From an uncultured Schlesneria sp. (lineage in GTDB: Bacteria > Planctomycetota > Planctomycetia > Planctomycetales > Planctomycetaceae): DNA of 64,000 bases. The notes beneath the pieces are model-generated. The model was not told the DNA's origin, did no database searches, and saw nothing but the letters and a program-made list of their open reading frames with translations. Within the stretch, counting starts at the first letter, position 1. Each line of letters starts with the position of its first letter. Both the position numbers and the translations under genes were made by a program. Positions 45,869 through 53,921 of this stretch are shown piece after piece. The stretch spans positions 49,925-113,924 of the forward strand of contig CAIQIR010000072.1 in assembly GCA_903871875.1 (NCBI GenBank), in the 5' to 3' direction.

Positions 45869-47257
45869 TTATGGGAGCTCGGCTGCTTCAGCGATAAGGG
45901 CACGAGTCAGGCGATCTATCACGAGCTGCAAGAGAAGGGCTATATCCGCTACGACCATTTGCCGCTGCAATCGAAGGGCGGAAAGAAGGTCGAGGTCGAA
46001 TTTGTCAGCAATGTCTACCACGTGGATCATCGATCCGTAGCTCAATGTAACATTCGAGACATCAGCGAACGGATCCGCCTGGAGCGAAAGACTCAAGAAC
46101 AGTCGGAAGCACTGGCCGACCTGCACCGTCGTAAAGACGAGTTTCTGGCAATGCTGGGGCACGAACTGCGGAATCCGCTGGCCGCGATCTCCAACGGTGC
46201 GCAGTTGCTTCGGCTGCAGCAGAACGAAGGGCCGACCCAGCAGAAAGCCCGTGGAATCATCGAGCGACAGGTCGTGCAATTGACTCGCCTGATTGACGAT
46301 TTACTGGAAGTGGCTCGCATTACGACGGGGCGAATCCATCTGCAACAAGAACAGGTGATCCTGAACGACGTCGTGAAGAACGGAATCGAGACCTCGTACG
46401 CCCTGATCTCGGAACGCAAGCATGTGCTGACCGTCTCGATCCCTTCGCAGCCGATCTGGGTGTGTGCCGATAGTTCGCGGTTGGAACAAGTCGTCGTGAA
46501 CCTGCTGACCAACGCAGCCAAATATACTCATGATGGCGGCCAGATCTGGGTGACCCTTGAGCACGACGAGGCCGATTGCGTCTTGAGAATTCGTGATTCG
46601 GGGATCGGAATCGCCCCGAATCTTCTGTCGCAGATCTTCGACCTGTTCACTCAAGCGGAACGTTCGCTCGACCGCGCGCAAGGTGGATTGGGCATTGGAC
46701 TGGCACTCGTGAGACGACTGGTCGAATTACATGGTGGAACAGTAACCGTTTCCAGTAACTTGGGCTGCGGCAGCGAGTTCGTGGTGGGGCTGCCGATGCT
46801 GCGGTCCGCCAGACGGCCCCTCCCGTCATTTTCACCGGAAACCGTAGCGCCCCCCAGTCCCAAACTGCGCGTCATGGTCGTGGACGACAACGTGGACATG
46901 GCCGAGGGGTTGGCACTCTTGCTGAGGGAATCGGGACATGAGGTTCAGTTAGCCTATGACGGTTCCACGGCTCTCGAAGCCGCCCTGAAGGTTCTGCCGA
47001 ATGTCATGCTGCTGGACATCAGGTTGCCTCAAATCGATGGATATGAGGTCGCCAAACGATTGCGAGCACTGCCGCTGTTTCAGAACACGGTGTTGGTGGC
47101 GATGACCGGATACGGGCAAAAAGCCGACCACGAACGATCGCTGAAGGCAGGTTTCGATCACTATTGCGTCAAACCGGTTGACTTCGGCCACGTTCAGCAA
47201 ATTCTGGCAACGATTTCGACAACGGACACGTGGTCGGTTTCAACCGCAGGGAGATGA
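45815..47257 (+). CDS. Hybrid sensor histidine kinase with truncated PAS domain
   Basis: 480 residues as open. PAS homology starts abruptly at LWELGCFSDKG (about residue 19) and runs through EVEFVSNVYHVDHRSVAQCN; the first half of the PAS domain is missing. The rest is complete: phospho-acceptor H116 in MLGHELRNPLAAISNGAQLL, the N box NLLTNAAKYT, G boxes (DSGIGIAP, GGLGIGLALVRRLVELHGG), and a C-terminal receiver with VDDN and the phospho-Asp in LLDIRLPQIDG. The GTG at 45815 has no spaced ribosome site, so the natural start is probably lost. A response regulator gene follows after 3 bp. Either a 5'-truncated gene or a newly fused one; signalling ability is uncertain. Confidence 0.82.
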   Translation: MVHAAANSGNGPRPCFAALWELGCFSDKGTSQAIYHELQEKGYIRYDHLPLQSKGGKKVEVEFVSNVYHVDHRSVAQCNIRDISERIRLERKTQEQSEALADLHRRKDEFLAMLGHELRNPLAAISNGAQLLRLQQNEGPTQQKARGIIERQVVQLTRLIDDLLEVARITTGRIHLQQEQVILNDVVKNGIETSYALISERKHVLTVSIPSQPIWVCADSSRLEQVVVNLLTNAAKYTHDGGQIWVTLEHDEADCVLRIRDSGIGIAPNLLSQIFDLFTQAERSLDRAQGGLGIGLALVRRLVELHGGTVTVSSNLGCGSEFVVGLPMLRSARRPLPSFSPETVAPPSPKLRVMVVDDNVDMAEGLALLLRESGHEVQLAYDGSTALEAALKVLPNVMLLDIRLPQIDGYEVAKRLRALPLFQNTVLVAMTGYGQKADHERSLKAGFDHYCVKPVDFGHVQQILATISTTDTWSVSTAGR

Positions 47258-47260
47258 CCG

Positions 47261-48157
47261 ATGTCCTTAGTGCGACCCGTTGGAATAAAGGAAAAGAATT
47301 CAATGCCGGCAACGACGTCAGCCCTTCGAGTTTTGATCGTCGATGATAACCGCGACGGGGCCGATGCCTTGGGACTGCTCGTGGAAGCACTCGGCAACCA
47401 GGTACACGTGACCTATAGCGGGACACAAGCCCTCGATGTGGCGACGGCATTTCGGGCGGATCTGCTGCTGGTCGATCTGGTGATGCCGGACATGGACGGA
47501 TGCCATCTCGCAGTGCATTTTCGCAAGATTCCGGCGTTCTCCCGCACGAAGATCGTCGCCGTAACAGGCCATCAAGACGCAGAGCATGCGGCGATGGCGC
47601 TCAAGGCCGGATTCGATTCACTGATCGTCAAACCGGTGACTCTTCCGGAATTGAAACAGGTCCTGGCCAGTGTCGTGATTGGCGACGTCATCAAAAAACC
47701 AAGTCGTGCTGCCAGGCCTGAGAATCGCGGAATTGAGAAGCGGCTCACCATTGATGACGCACGACGAATCCGGATCAATCGCCAATCGAAATCGCTCACC
47801 CGGGCGGAATGCGAAGCGGCTGTCGGCGAAGGAGTAATGCGGTTTCAAGAAGAATACATGGGATGGAAGTCGGAGCAGATTCAGGCTCACTTCATCAGAG
47901 ACCTGCTGGTCGTGCGGGCTCGGGAAACGTTAACCCAAGCGGAACGACAACTGGGTAAATCTCCTTCGCCGGCCAAAGGTCGCGATCTGATCAAGCAAGT
48001 CCGGCGGCAACTGCTGGAACTTGCGAGACCGATGCTGGAGTCTCTGATTTACGAAGTCACTGGCATTAAAGTACTCTGCATGCACCATGACATCAGCACC
48101 GTAACCGGCGAAGAGGTCGTCCTCTTTTCTCTGGCCGAAGAACCCCGGTTTGAGTAA
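47261..48157 (+). CDS. Response regulator receiver fused to a DUF2294 domain
   Basis: 298 residues. The ATG at 47261 follows the kinase stop by 3 bp (GGGAG upstream); ATG 47303 with AAAGGA is an equal alternative and starts just before the domain. Residues about 22-140 are a receiver with VDDNRDGAD, the phospho-Asp in LLVDLVMPDMDG, a Thr in AVTGHQD and KPV. The C-terminal half, about 175-295, matches DUF2294: VGEGVMRFQEEYMGWKSEQI, QAHFIRDLLVVRARETLTQA and VTGIKVLCMHHDISTVTGEE. DUF2294 is a small domain of unknown function, normally stand-alone. There is no DNA-binding domain, so output is probably protein-based. Pairing with the hybrid kinase is strongly suggested by spacing. Confidence 0.85.
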   Translation: MSLVRPVGIKEKNSMPATTSALRVLIVDDNRDGADALGLLVEALGNQVHVTYSGTQALDVATAFRADLLLVDLVMPDMDGCHLAVHFRKIPAFSRTKIVAVTGHQDAEHAAMALKAGFDSLIVKPVTLPELKQVLASVVIGDVIKKPSRAARPENRGIEKRLTIDDARRIRINRQSKSLTRAECEAAVGEGVMRFQEEYMGWKSEQIQAHFIRDLLVVRARETLTQAERQLGKSPSPAKGRDLIKQVRRQLLELARPMLESLIYEVTGIKVLCMHHDISTVTGEEVVLFSLAEEPRFE

Positions 48158-48236
48158 CGCCAAAAAGGGAGACGCCGCGAACGAGCCAGACGAGGTTCGT
48201 TGCGAGTCGCGGCCAGTTCCCGTCCCGAAGGCCGCG

Positions 48237-48464
48237 TTAGACCGGAATCTCTTTTTCGGTAATTGTTAATTGCGCACGTCCCGCTTTGATTTCCACCGCG
48301 GATCCGTCTCGCAATCGAATGACCAGCGAGGACGGTCTGCCAAGCAGCAGATGCTTGACCTCGCCAATGCCGCCGGGAAATTGAATGGTTTGTTGATTGG
48401 ATTCGACGCTGACGATCTCGGATGAGTCGACCGTCACACCATTCGAGAATGCGAGCATTTTCAT
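48237..48464 (-). CDS. Small hypothetical protein, 75 residues
   Basis: The ATG at 48464 has AGGGA 7 bases upstream; the frame stays open further upstream but without such a site. The sequence is beta-rich: VTVDSSEIVSVESNQQTIQF, then LGRPSSLVIRLRDGSAVEIK and QLTITEKEIPV. No signal peptide, no cysteines, no family recognised. It resembles small barrel or RNA-binding-like folds only in strand pattern, which is weak evidence. It is convergent with the DUF2294 gene. Confidence 0.5.
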   Translation of the reverse strand: MKMLAFSNGVTVDSSEIVSVESNQQTIQFPGGIGEVKHLLLGRPSSLVIRLRDGSAVEIKAGRAQLTITEKEIPV

Positions 48465-49320
48465 AAGCCGGTCCCTTAGTTTAGTCTTTTGATCGTTAGC
48501 AGTCTGAGGCGATGAAGCAATCCGGATGAAGTCGGCAGGAATCTCAACACCGGTCGGGCCGTCTGGACAAGTCGCCCCGTTGACGTGGCCAACATGAAGA
48601 AAGCCGATGTGACGGACTGCCAAGCGGCAAACCAGCACATCGGCTTACTTCTTAACCAACTTCCCGACGAATGCGGGCCGTTCTCTATTCAGTCGCCCGA
48701 CGACAATCAGCAAGATCTCACAGATTGGTGACAAGTCGCTGTAATCTCTAAAATACCACTCGCCAGGGCAGATACAAGTCCTGATTTGGAGACATGATTC
48801 GTCGCGGTGACTCGTTCAAGAAAAAACGAACTCTTGCGGAGAAGGAGGGACGTCTGGCGACGTGGAATTAAATGCTGGTGTACCGATCGCCCGTGGGGAA
48901 TGCTCTGAGATTCCAACTGCTCGCCCGGTCATGGTCTGACAGCACGACCTCGGAGCCGGCAGCTCGACCAGTTGAACGCTTCGAGAGCTTCGCCAGTGAT
49001 ACAGGCTGGGCCAAGCACTGAGGTTCTTGTCGACGGCAAGAACTTCAGTGATCAGAACGCGTCATTTTGTTAGAGGGCCACCAATGCTTCAGGGGCGGCG
49101 GCCGTTTAAGAAAAGAGGGCCTTGCGGCCGAAGGTCATGCGATATAACACGGGCTGACGAAAAGCGAGATGCATATGGCATGAAGACTCCACCGACCCAC
49201 ATCGATGCCAACGGACTTCGTGGGACGAAGAATTGTTCTGCCAAGCCGGTTTTGTTCAGATGATTTCGTCTGTTGTCACGCACGTCTTTGTTCCGCAAGA
49301 CTCGAACGGAAGTGTATCGA
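48465..49320. other. Intergenic stretch with no supported gene
   Basis: About 850 bp. Short open frames on both strands lack ribosome sites and look random. No tRNA, riboswitch or clear repeat was recognised. Confidence 0.5.
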
Positions 49321-49647
49321 ATGGCGAATTCGCAAATCCGATTTAAGACACCGGTGGATGTCATCTTGTTTGTCAGGGAGTGTTTGCAGGCTTCGGACGC
49401 CGACCGCCTGTACGGGGCCGCACGCGAAGAGACGGACGAATTCTGGCGTCAGACAATCTTTGACGACTTACGCTGCCTTGATCAAACGGAGTCGCTCGAA
49501 ACCGTTTTCCTGCGTGAAGAGAGATTTCCCACGAACCAGACGGAATACAAAATGGGTGGACACAGCACCCGGACGCGGCACCTGCATCTTGATTTGGTGA
49601 GAATCAATCGGACGTGGCGATTGAAAGCAATCTGGAAATGCCGGTGA
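49321..49647 (+). CDS. Hypothetical protein, possibly NTF2/SnoaL-like
   Basis: 108 residues from the ATG at 49321, with GGAAG about 9 bases upstream; a GTG 48 bp upstream is in frame. The order of a helix (VDVILFVRECLQASDADRLY), a second helix with FWRQTIFDDLRCL and then strands ending LHLDLVRINRTWRLKAIW is similar to NTF2/SnoaL-like folds, where the final strands read ...RTWRLKAIW. This is a pattern resemblance, not a firm hit. No signal peptide, so probably cytoplasmic. It converges on a DUF1559 gene. Confidence 0.55.
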   Translation: MANSQIRFKTPVDVILFVRECLQASDADRLYGAAREETDEFWRQTIFDDLRCLDQTESLETVFLREERFPTNQTEYKMGGHSTRTRHLHLDLVRINRTWRLKAIWKCR

Positions 49648-49713
49648 AAACACATCAATTCGTTACGTCGGAACTAACCGAGACTGCAGATGCGATTGGA
49701 CCGACGAGCCCCA

Positions 49714-50760
49714 TTAATAGTCGCCGATCACTTCGCCGTCGTCGTAGGTCACCAGATTCACGAACAATAACAGCGAGCTATTCTCACTGAGAAATCGGGC
49801 CGAGCCGTCGCAGAGCAGGAAGTTCACACCGCCAGTGTGGAAGCTGTAGACGCCTGTTTCCGCCTGGTTAGAACAATTAATCGCGCAGCCGTTTGGCGCG
49901 GTTCCGCCGAACCAGTTCTCGGCGTTCAGAATATCCGTCCAGCCGCCGCCGCCCGTTTGGGCGTTCGGTTGCAGCTTGCCTCGGATCCAAACGTTGGGAC
50001 GAGCCGCGATTTCCCACATCAAGGCCGTGGAGGAAACTCCGTCGGTCACATCACGCAGACCATTGTTCGGAAAATTGTTTGAGAGAATTCCATCAAGGAT
50101 CGTGGCCGCGGAATGTTGCGAGAAAGTCTGCAGCGGGCTGCCCCGTGTGACGCCGTTACTGGGCCCATAATCCGTCGCTCCATAGCGGCAAGGAACTGGC
50201 ATGGCCAGATCAGTCCAGGTGTAGTCGAAGGAAGTCGTGCTGCGCGGGGCCGAAGGACATTGGAAAACGGCGATCGGTGATTGGACCCATTGACGGTTAT
50301 CGGCCGTGTAATTCTTCAAGCCGATCGATGTCATGTCGATGGGTGAGAAATACGGTGCCTGAAAGTTGAGGTTGTTATAAATGTTCCCCTGATCGAGATC
50401 CGGCAACAGGAACTCGCCATAGGTGTGGATATTGGCATCGTCGTACTTGCCTGCGACACCCAGGGCCGTGGGGAGGATCGTTTTATGGACCGCCACGTAA
50501 GACGGCGGAAATTGCTGATAGGTACTGTGGTAATTATGAAATGCCTGTCCGAGTTGACGCAGATTGTTCAAGCACTGGGCACGACGACTCGCCTCACGAG
50601 CCGACTGCACGGCAGGTAGCAGCAGGGCGATCAAGACGGCAATGATGGCGATGGCCACCAGCAATTCGATCAACGTAAATCCGCGTCGCGATCGACGTAT
50701 CGGCCTGGCGACTGACACAACAGAACACGAACTGCTGTTTTGAACTCGCATTTCATTCAT
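49714..50760 (-). CDS. DUF1559 prepilin-like protein
   Basis: 348 residues. The type IV prepilin cleavage motif is canonical: [20 protein letters not shown], with Gly before the cut and Glu at +5. The DUF1559 signature follows ([20 protein letters not shown], then [20 protein letters not shown]), and the C-terminus has the H-x-GG-x-NF-L-CDGS pattern ([13 protein letters not shown]). Planctomycetes encode dozens of these; they are presumed pseudopilins assembled at the cell surface. GGGAG precedes the ATG. It is the last gene of the minus-strand run that starts near 63.9 kb. Confidence 0.95.
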   Translation of the reverse strand: MNEMRVQNSSSCSVVSVARPIRRSRRGFTLIELLVAIAIIAVLIALLLPAVQSAREASRRAQCLNNLRQLGQAFHNYHSTYQQFPPSYVAVHKTILPTALGVAGKYDDANIHTYGEFLLPDLDQGNIYNNLNFQAPYFSPIDMTSIGLKNYTADNRQWVQSPIAVFQCPSAPRSTTSFDYTWTDLAMPVPCRYGATDYGPSNGVTRGSPLQTFSQHSAATILDGILSNNFPNNGLRDVTDGVSSTALMWEIAARPNVWIRGKLQPNAQTGGGGWTDILNAENWFGGTAPNGCAINCSNQAETGVYSFHTGGVNFLLCDGSARFLSENSSLLLFVNLVTYDDGEVIGDY

Positions 50761-50799
50761 CGTCAGGTTCTCCCAGGAGGCTAGGCGTGAATCGGCCGT

Positions 50800-51540
50800 T
50801 TATTCGGGCAGTTGTTCTCGGACAAGACTCAGATATTTTTCGATCACTTTGACATTGTTCGAATCCGCGGCCGGAGGGGCCGCCGCTTGAAACAGCTTGG
50901 TGAAGTAATCACGTCCCGCGAAGAGCAGGTTTTGTTGGATCGGTCGATGTCGACTCGCCGTACGCTGTAATTGACGCACCATCGGTTCAATTTCTGCATT
51001 GGCACCATCGGCGAAACGACGCCAGTCTTCTTCCTTCGCGGTCTTGGGATCGAACTGCCGAGTTGCTTCCAGCAGCGACTCGTATCGCGCCAGAATCTTG
51101 CGTTCGCGGCCCATTCCTTCGCTCAGGAAATAGAACACGACACCATTGACGACCAGAAAGGCGAACAGTACCCAGAGCAGGGCCTGGATTTTACCAAGCC
51201 CCTCGACAAAGCGGCGATATCGTTCCCGCATTTCTTCGAGAAATTGCGGCAATCGCGAAGCCGGCCGGATGGCCGCGGCGGAATTCTGTTCCACCTGAAC
51301 GCCGACCTTTCGTAACACCATCTCGATCGTTTCATGCTTGGCGATCAGGAACCAACGTCCTTCGCGTTCGGAACACATCACTTCCAACGACTGACACAAC
51401 CGCGGCGGTTCGAGAAACCGTTCGAGTTGCGATCGCGATGAAGGACCGAATTCCTTGCCGTCGATACGAAAATACCAGCGTTCGGCAGGCACGGGGCCGG
51501 TCCGTTTGTCGGTCGATTCTGTTGAATGAGGTGACGTCAT
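50800..51540 (-). CDS. GYF-like domain membrane protein
   Basis: 246 residues. The N-terminus (RWYFRIDGKEFGPSSRSQLE) follows the GYF_2 pattern W-Y-x...G-x-x-x-GPxS common in planctomycete membrane proteins. A single membrane helix lies near residues 128-148 (LLWVLFAFLVVNGVVFYFLS). The C-terminal 95 residues are helical and probably extracytoplasmic. The GYF-like part may bind proline-rich peptides or partners. It lies 39 bp upstream of the DUF1559 gene and 30 bp downstream of the YdjC-like gene, so it is in the same operon. Exact role unknown. Confidence 0.65.
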   Translation of the reverse strand: MTSPHSTESTDKRTGPVPAERWYFRIDGKEFGPSSRSQLERFLEPPRLCQSLEVMCSEREGRWFLIAKHETIEMVLRKVGVQVEQNSAAAIRPASRLPQFLEEMRERYRRFVEGLGKIQALLWVLFAFLVVNGVVFYFLSEGMGRERKILARYESLLEATRQFDPKTAKEEDWRRFADGANAEIEPMVRQLQRTASRHRPIQQNLLFAGRDYFTKLFQAAAPPAADSNNVKVIEKYLSLVREQLPE

Positions 51541-51570
51541 GTTTCCGCTCCGATCGAGCGTTCGCTCGGT

Positions 51571-52515
51571 TCAGATCGCTCCTTGCAGCCGCAGTTCGGC
51601 CAGTCTTTTCCAATTGATGGTTCGAATGCCGAGTTGTCGAATTTCCGAGCGAAATTCCGGTGAGGTGAAGAAACGAAAATCGGCCTGACGCCGTTCGGGG
51701 GCGCTGGGCATCTGCAGACCCGGGCGAACAACCGTGCAATGAATGACGAATTCGGACACGCCCGGCGGAAGCGACCGCAATGCCTTCAGAAAATAAGCCC
51801 GTTTTTCGTCCGCGGGAACCCGATAATTATTCGTTTCGATAAAGTCCAGCAGGCGGTCTTTACGGTCGACGAGCGGCTGGATCAGACGCTGGTAGTCGGC
51901 CGCGTTTTGCAGTTTCCCGCCGCATTCTTCGGCCACAAACTCGCGATGGATCCGCAGGGGAATCTGAAATTCGAGGCCCAGTCGAACAAAGACTTCCAAC
52001 AAGTCAGGCCGCTGCAGTAAGACCCACATATGATGATCCAGATGCGACACGCGAATCCCCCGATCAAGAGCTCGACGAATCTGTGCTTCCAGTTCTCGAC
52101 CAACCTCTTCGGCCACCGCATGCTCGGCAACCTCTTCCGATTTCCGCCAGAACAAACCATCCATTTTGGTTAAGCTGGGGACGGCCGCACCCAGTAAGGG
52201 GCCCCAACGCATGTCCGGATTCTCGGACGTCAACGCCAGGTGAACTCCGTAATCGTGTTCGGGATGGGCCACGGCATATTGGGCAAATTCTTCGAATCCT
52301 GGGCTCACGACCATGATGCTGGCCGAGGACACCAGACCGCTCTCGAGTGCCGCAATCGTCGCTTCGTTGACGGCGGGACACAGACCGGCGTCATCGGCCG
52401 TGACGATCAGGTAGCGATCATGCAGTCGGTCGGAGGGCCGACTGTCGAGTGTCTGCAAGCCGATGCAGGCGCCCAGTCCCAAAATCGTCGAAAACAATAG
52501 CCAGGGAAGTTTCAT
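51571..52515 (-). CDS. ChbG/YdjC-family carbohydrate deacetylase
   Basis: 314 residues. A short hydrophobic N-terminus (LPWLLFSTILGLGACIGLQT) should anchor or export it. The catalytic motifs of the family are present: the metal-binding and catalytic Asp pair in LIVTADDAGLCPAVNEA, the HLALTSE segment with a His ligand, and the second His pair in VSHLDHHMWVL. The family removes acetyl groups from chito-oligosaccharides and related N-acetyl sugars. In this operon, with a GT39-like transferase and an HGSNAT-like acyltransferase, it may act on a cell-surface glycan. The substrate is inferred. Confidence 0.87.
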   Translation of the reverse strand: MKLPWLLFSTILGLGACIGLQTLDSRPSDRLHDRYLIVTADDAGLCPAVNEATIAALESGLVSSASIMVVSPGFEEFAQYAVAHPEHDYGVHLALTSENPDMRWGPLLGAAVPSLTKMDGLFWRKSEEVAEHAVAEEVGRELEAQIRRALDRGIRVSHLDHHMWVLLQRPDLLEVFVRLGLEFQIPLRIHREFVAEECGGKLQNAADYQRLIQPLVDRKDRLLDFIETNNYRVPADEKRAYFLKALRSLPPGVSEFVIHCTVVRPGLQMPSAPERRQADFRFFTSPEFRSEIRQLGIRTINWKRLAELRLQGAI

Positions 52516-52630
52516 GCGTAATCCGTCGTTTCATTCCGTCAATTCGTCACGTGGGTGTTTGGTAAAAGCGTCTTTCACTCGCGGGATCGCACCGGGGCGA
52601 CAGACCTGCGACTTCGCTCGAACACCGCCT

Positions 52631-53878
52631 TCACACGATTGCCACTTGATGACGATCTCGTTTCAGGTAGACCATCAGCAGATTCCACCAACACAGAACA
52701 AGTAATCCTGCGATGGCCACAATCGTCTCGACATAGACCACTCGCATCCCAACCTGCTGACCGATCCACGGTACCAGCCAAACACCGAATTGACTCACCA
52801 AGTGCAAGGCGACCATCAATCCCAAACAATTTCGGCCCAACTGGCAGGTGAAATTGATGCCTCGCCAGCGCTGTTCGAGTCGATCGGCGTCCGCGAGAAC
52901 CACGACAGCCAACAGCATTGTTCCAAGTTCCACCGCAGCAAATGTCGGCGTTAGCAGCCAGGCAATTGCGGGCTGTGAATCCGACAGCAGAAAACCGGCA
53001 TTGATCAGCAGGAGGGCCATTGCAGCGACCATTCCCCGCGACACGGGTGGTTGTTCCCTGCCTGGATAGCGAATCGCGACAAGGGCTGTCGCTGCGCCAA
53101 ACAGCGACAGAGCGACTGCGGGCAGCGTAGTCCAAAGCCCCTGAGGATCCCAGGTTTTGAAATATTTCTCACCGGGCAGGTAAGCCTGATCAACGCGCGC
53201 AGCAAAATTGTGCTCCGCGGAATAGACGCTGATCGGTATCACTCCCCGTTCGTTATCCGTCATCTGCGGCGGTGGAAAGAGGTCGAAAGAAAGACCATGG
53301 ATCACCACGATGGAGACGGCCGTTAATAAGCTGATCCGCCAACTGCCGATCAGCGTGATCACGCCGGCGATGAAACCTCCCATCGCGATCTGCTGAAACG
53401 AGCCCCAAATTCGAATCGGTCCGCGAAACGAGAACAAACTTCCTTCGACCGCGAGGCCGAGCAGAAACAACCAAATCGACCGCACGGCGAGATGTGCGAG
53501 GATCTGGCTGACCGCCTGATGCTGTTGGCGACGTCGGACCACGGACAGCGCCGCGGAGATCCCCGTCACAAAGAGGAATCCGGGATTTACGAGCGAATAA
53601 ATCGTGATGCCTTCCCAGAGACTGGGCTGCAACATGGCGACCAGTCCTTCCGCCGCGGGAGAATCGCTCCATTCCCGAATCGCACTTGGTAAGAGCAGGA
53701 CGACGGCCGCCACCAACACCAGTCCGCCGCGCAGACAATCGACGCTGGCAATTCGGAGGACTTGGGGGGAAGAAGCATTAAAAACTCGGGACGCCTCGGC
53801 GGACGTCACCACTTCCGTAATCGGACCGGATTTCAATTCAACCACTTCCACTGCGGAATGTTCCATCGTCGCCGCCAA
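52631..53878 (-). CDS. HGSNAT/NagX-like membrane acyltransferase
   Basis: 415 residues with about 10-11 membrane helices. The opening RIASVDCLRGGLVLVAAVVL and the segment VNPGFLFVTGISAALS match the heparan-alpha-glucosaminide N-acetyltransferase-like (DUF5009) family, as does DPQGLWTTLPAVALSLFGAA. Such proteins transfer acyl groups from cytoplasmic donors across the membrane to sugars. It pairs logically with the YdjC-type deacetylase encoded 115 bp downstream: one may add and the other remove acyl groups. It starts 43 bp after the DUF1559-SUMF1 gene. Assignment rests on these conserved segments and topology. Confidence 0.72.
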   Translation of the reverse strand: MAATMEHSAVEVVELKSGPITEVVTSAEASRVFNASSPQVLRIASVDCLRGGLVLVAAVVLLLPSAIREWSDSPAAEGLVAMLQPSLWEGITIYSLVNPGFLFVTGISAALSVVRRRQQHQAVSQILAHLAVRSIWLFLLGLAVEGSLFSFRGPIRIWGSFQQIAMGGFIAGVITLIGSWRISLLTAVSIVVIHGLSFDLFPPPQMTDNERGVIPISVYSAEHNFAARVDQAYLPGEKYFKTWDPQGLWTTLPAVALSLFGAATALVAIRYPGREQPPVSRGMVAAMALLLINAGFLLSDSQPAIAWLLTPTFAAVELGTMLLAVVVLADADRLEQRWRGINFTCQLGRNCLGLMVALHLVSQFGVWLVPWIGQQVGMRVVYVETIVAIAGLLVLCWWNLLMVYLKRDRHQVAIV

Positions 53879-53921
53879 CCGTCATCTCAAGGAGTGAACG
53901 AAACGAATCACAGACATTTTG

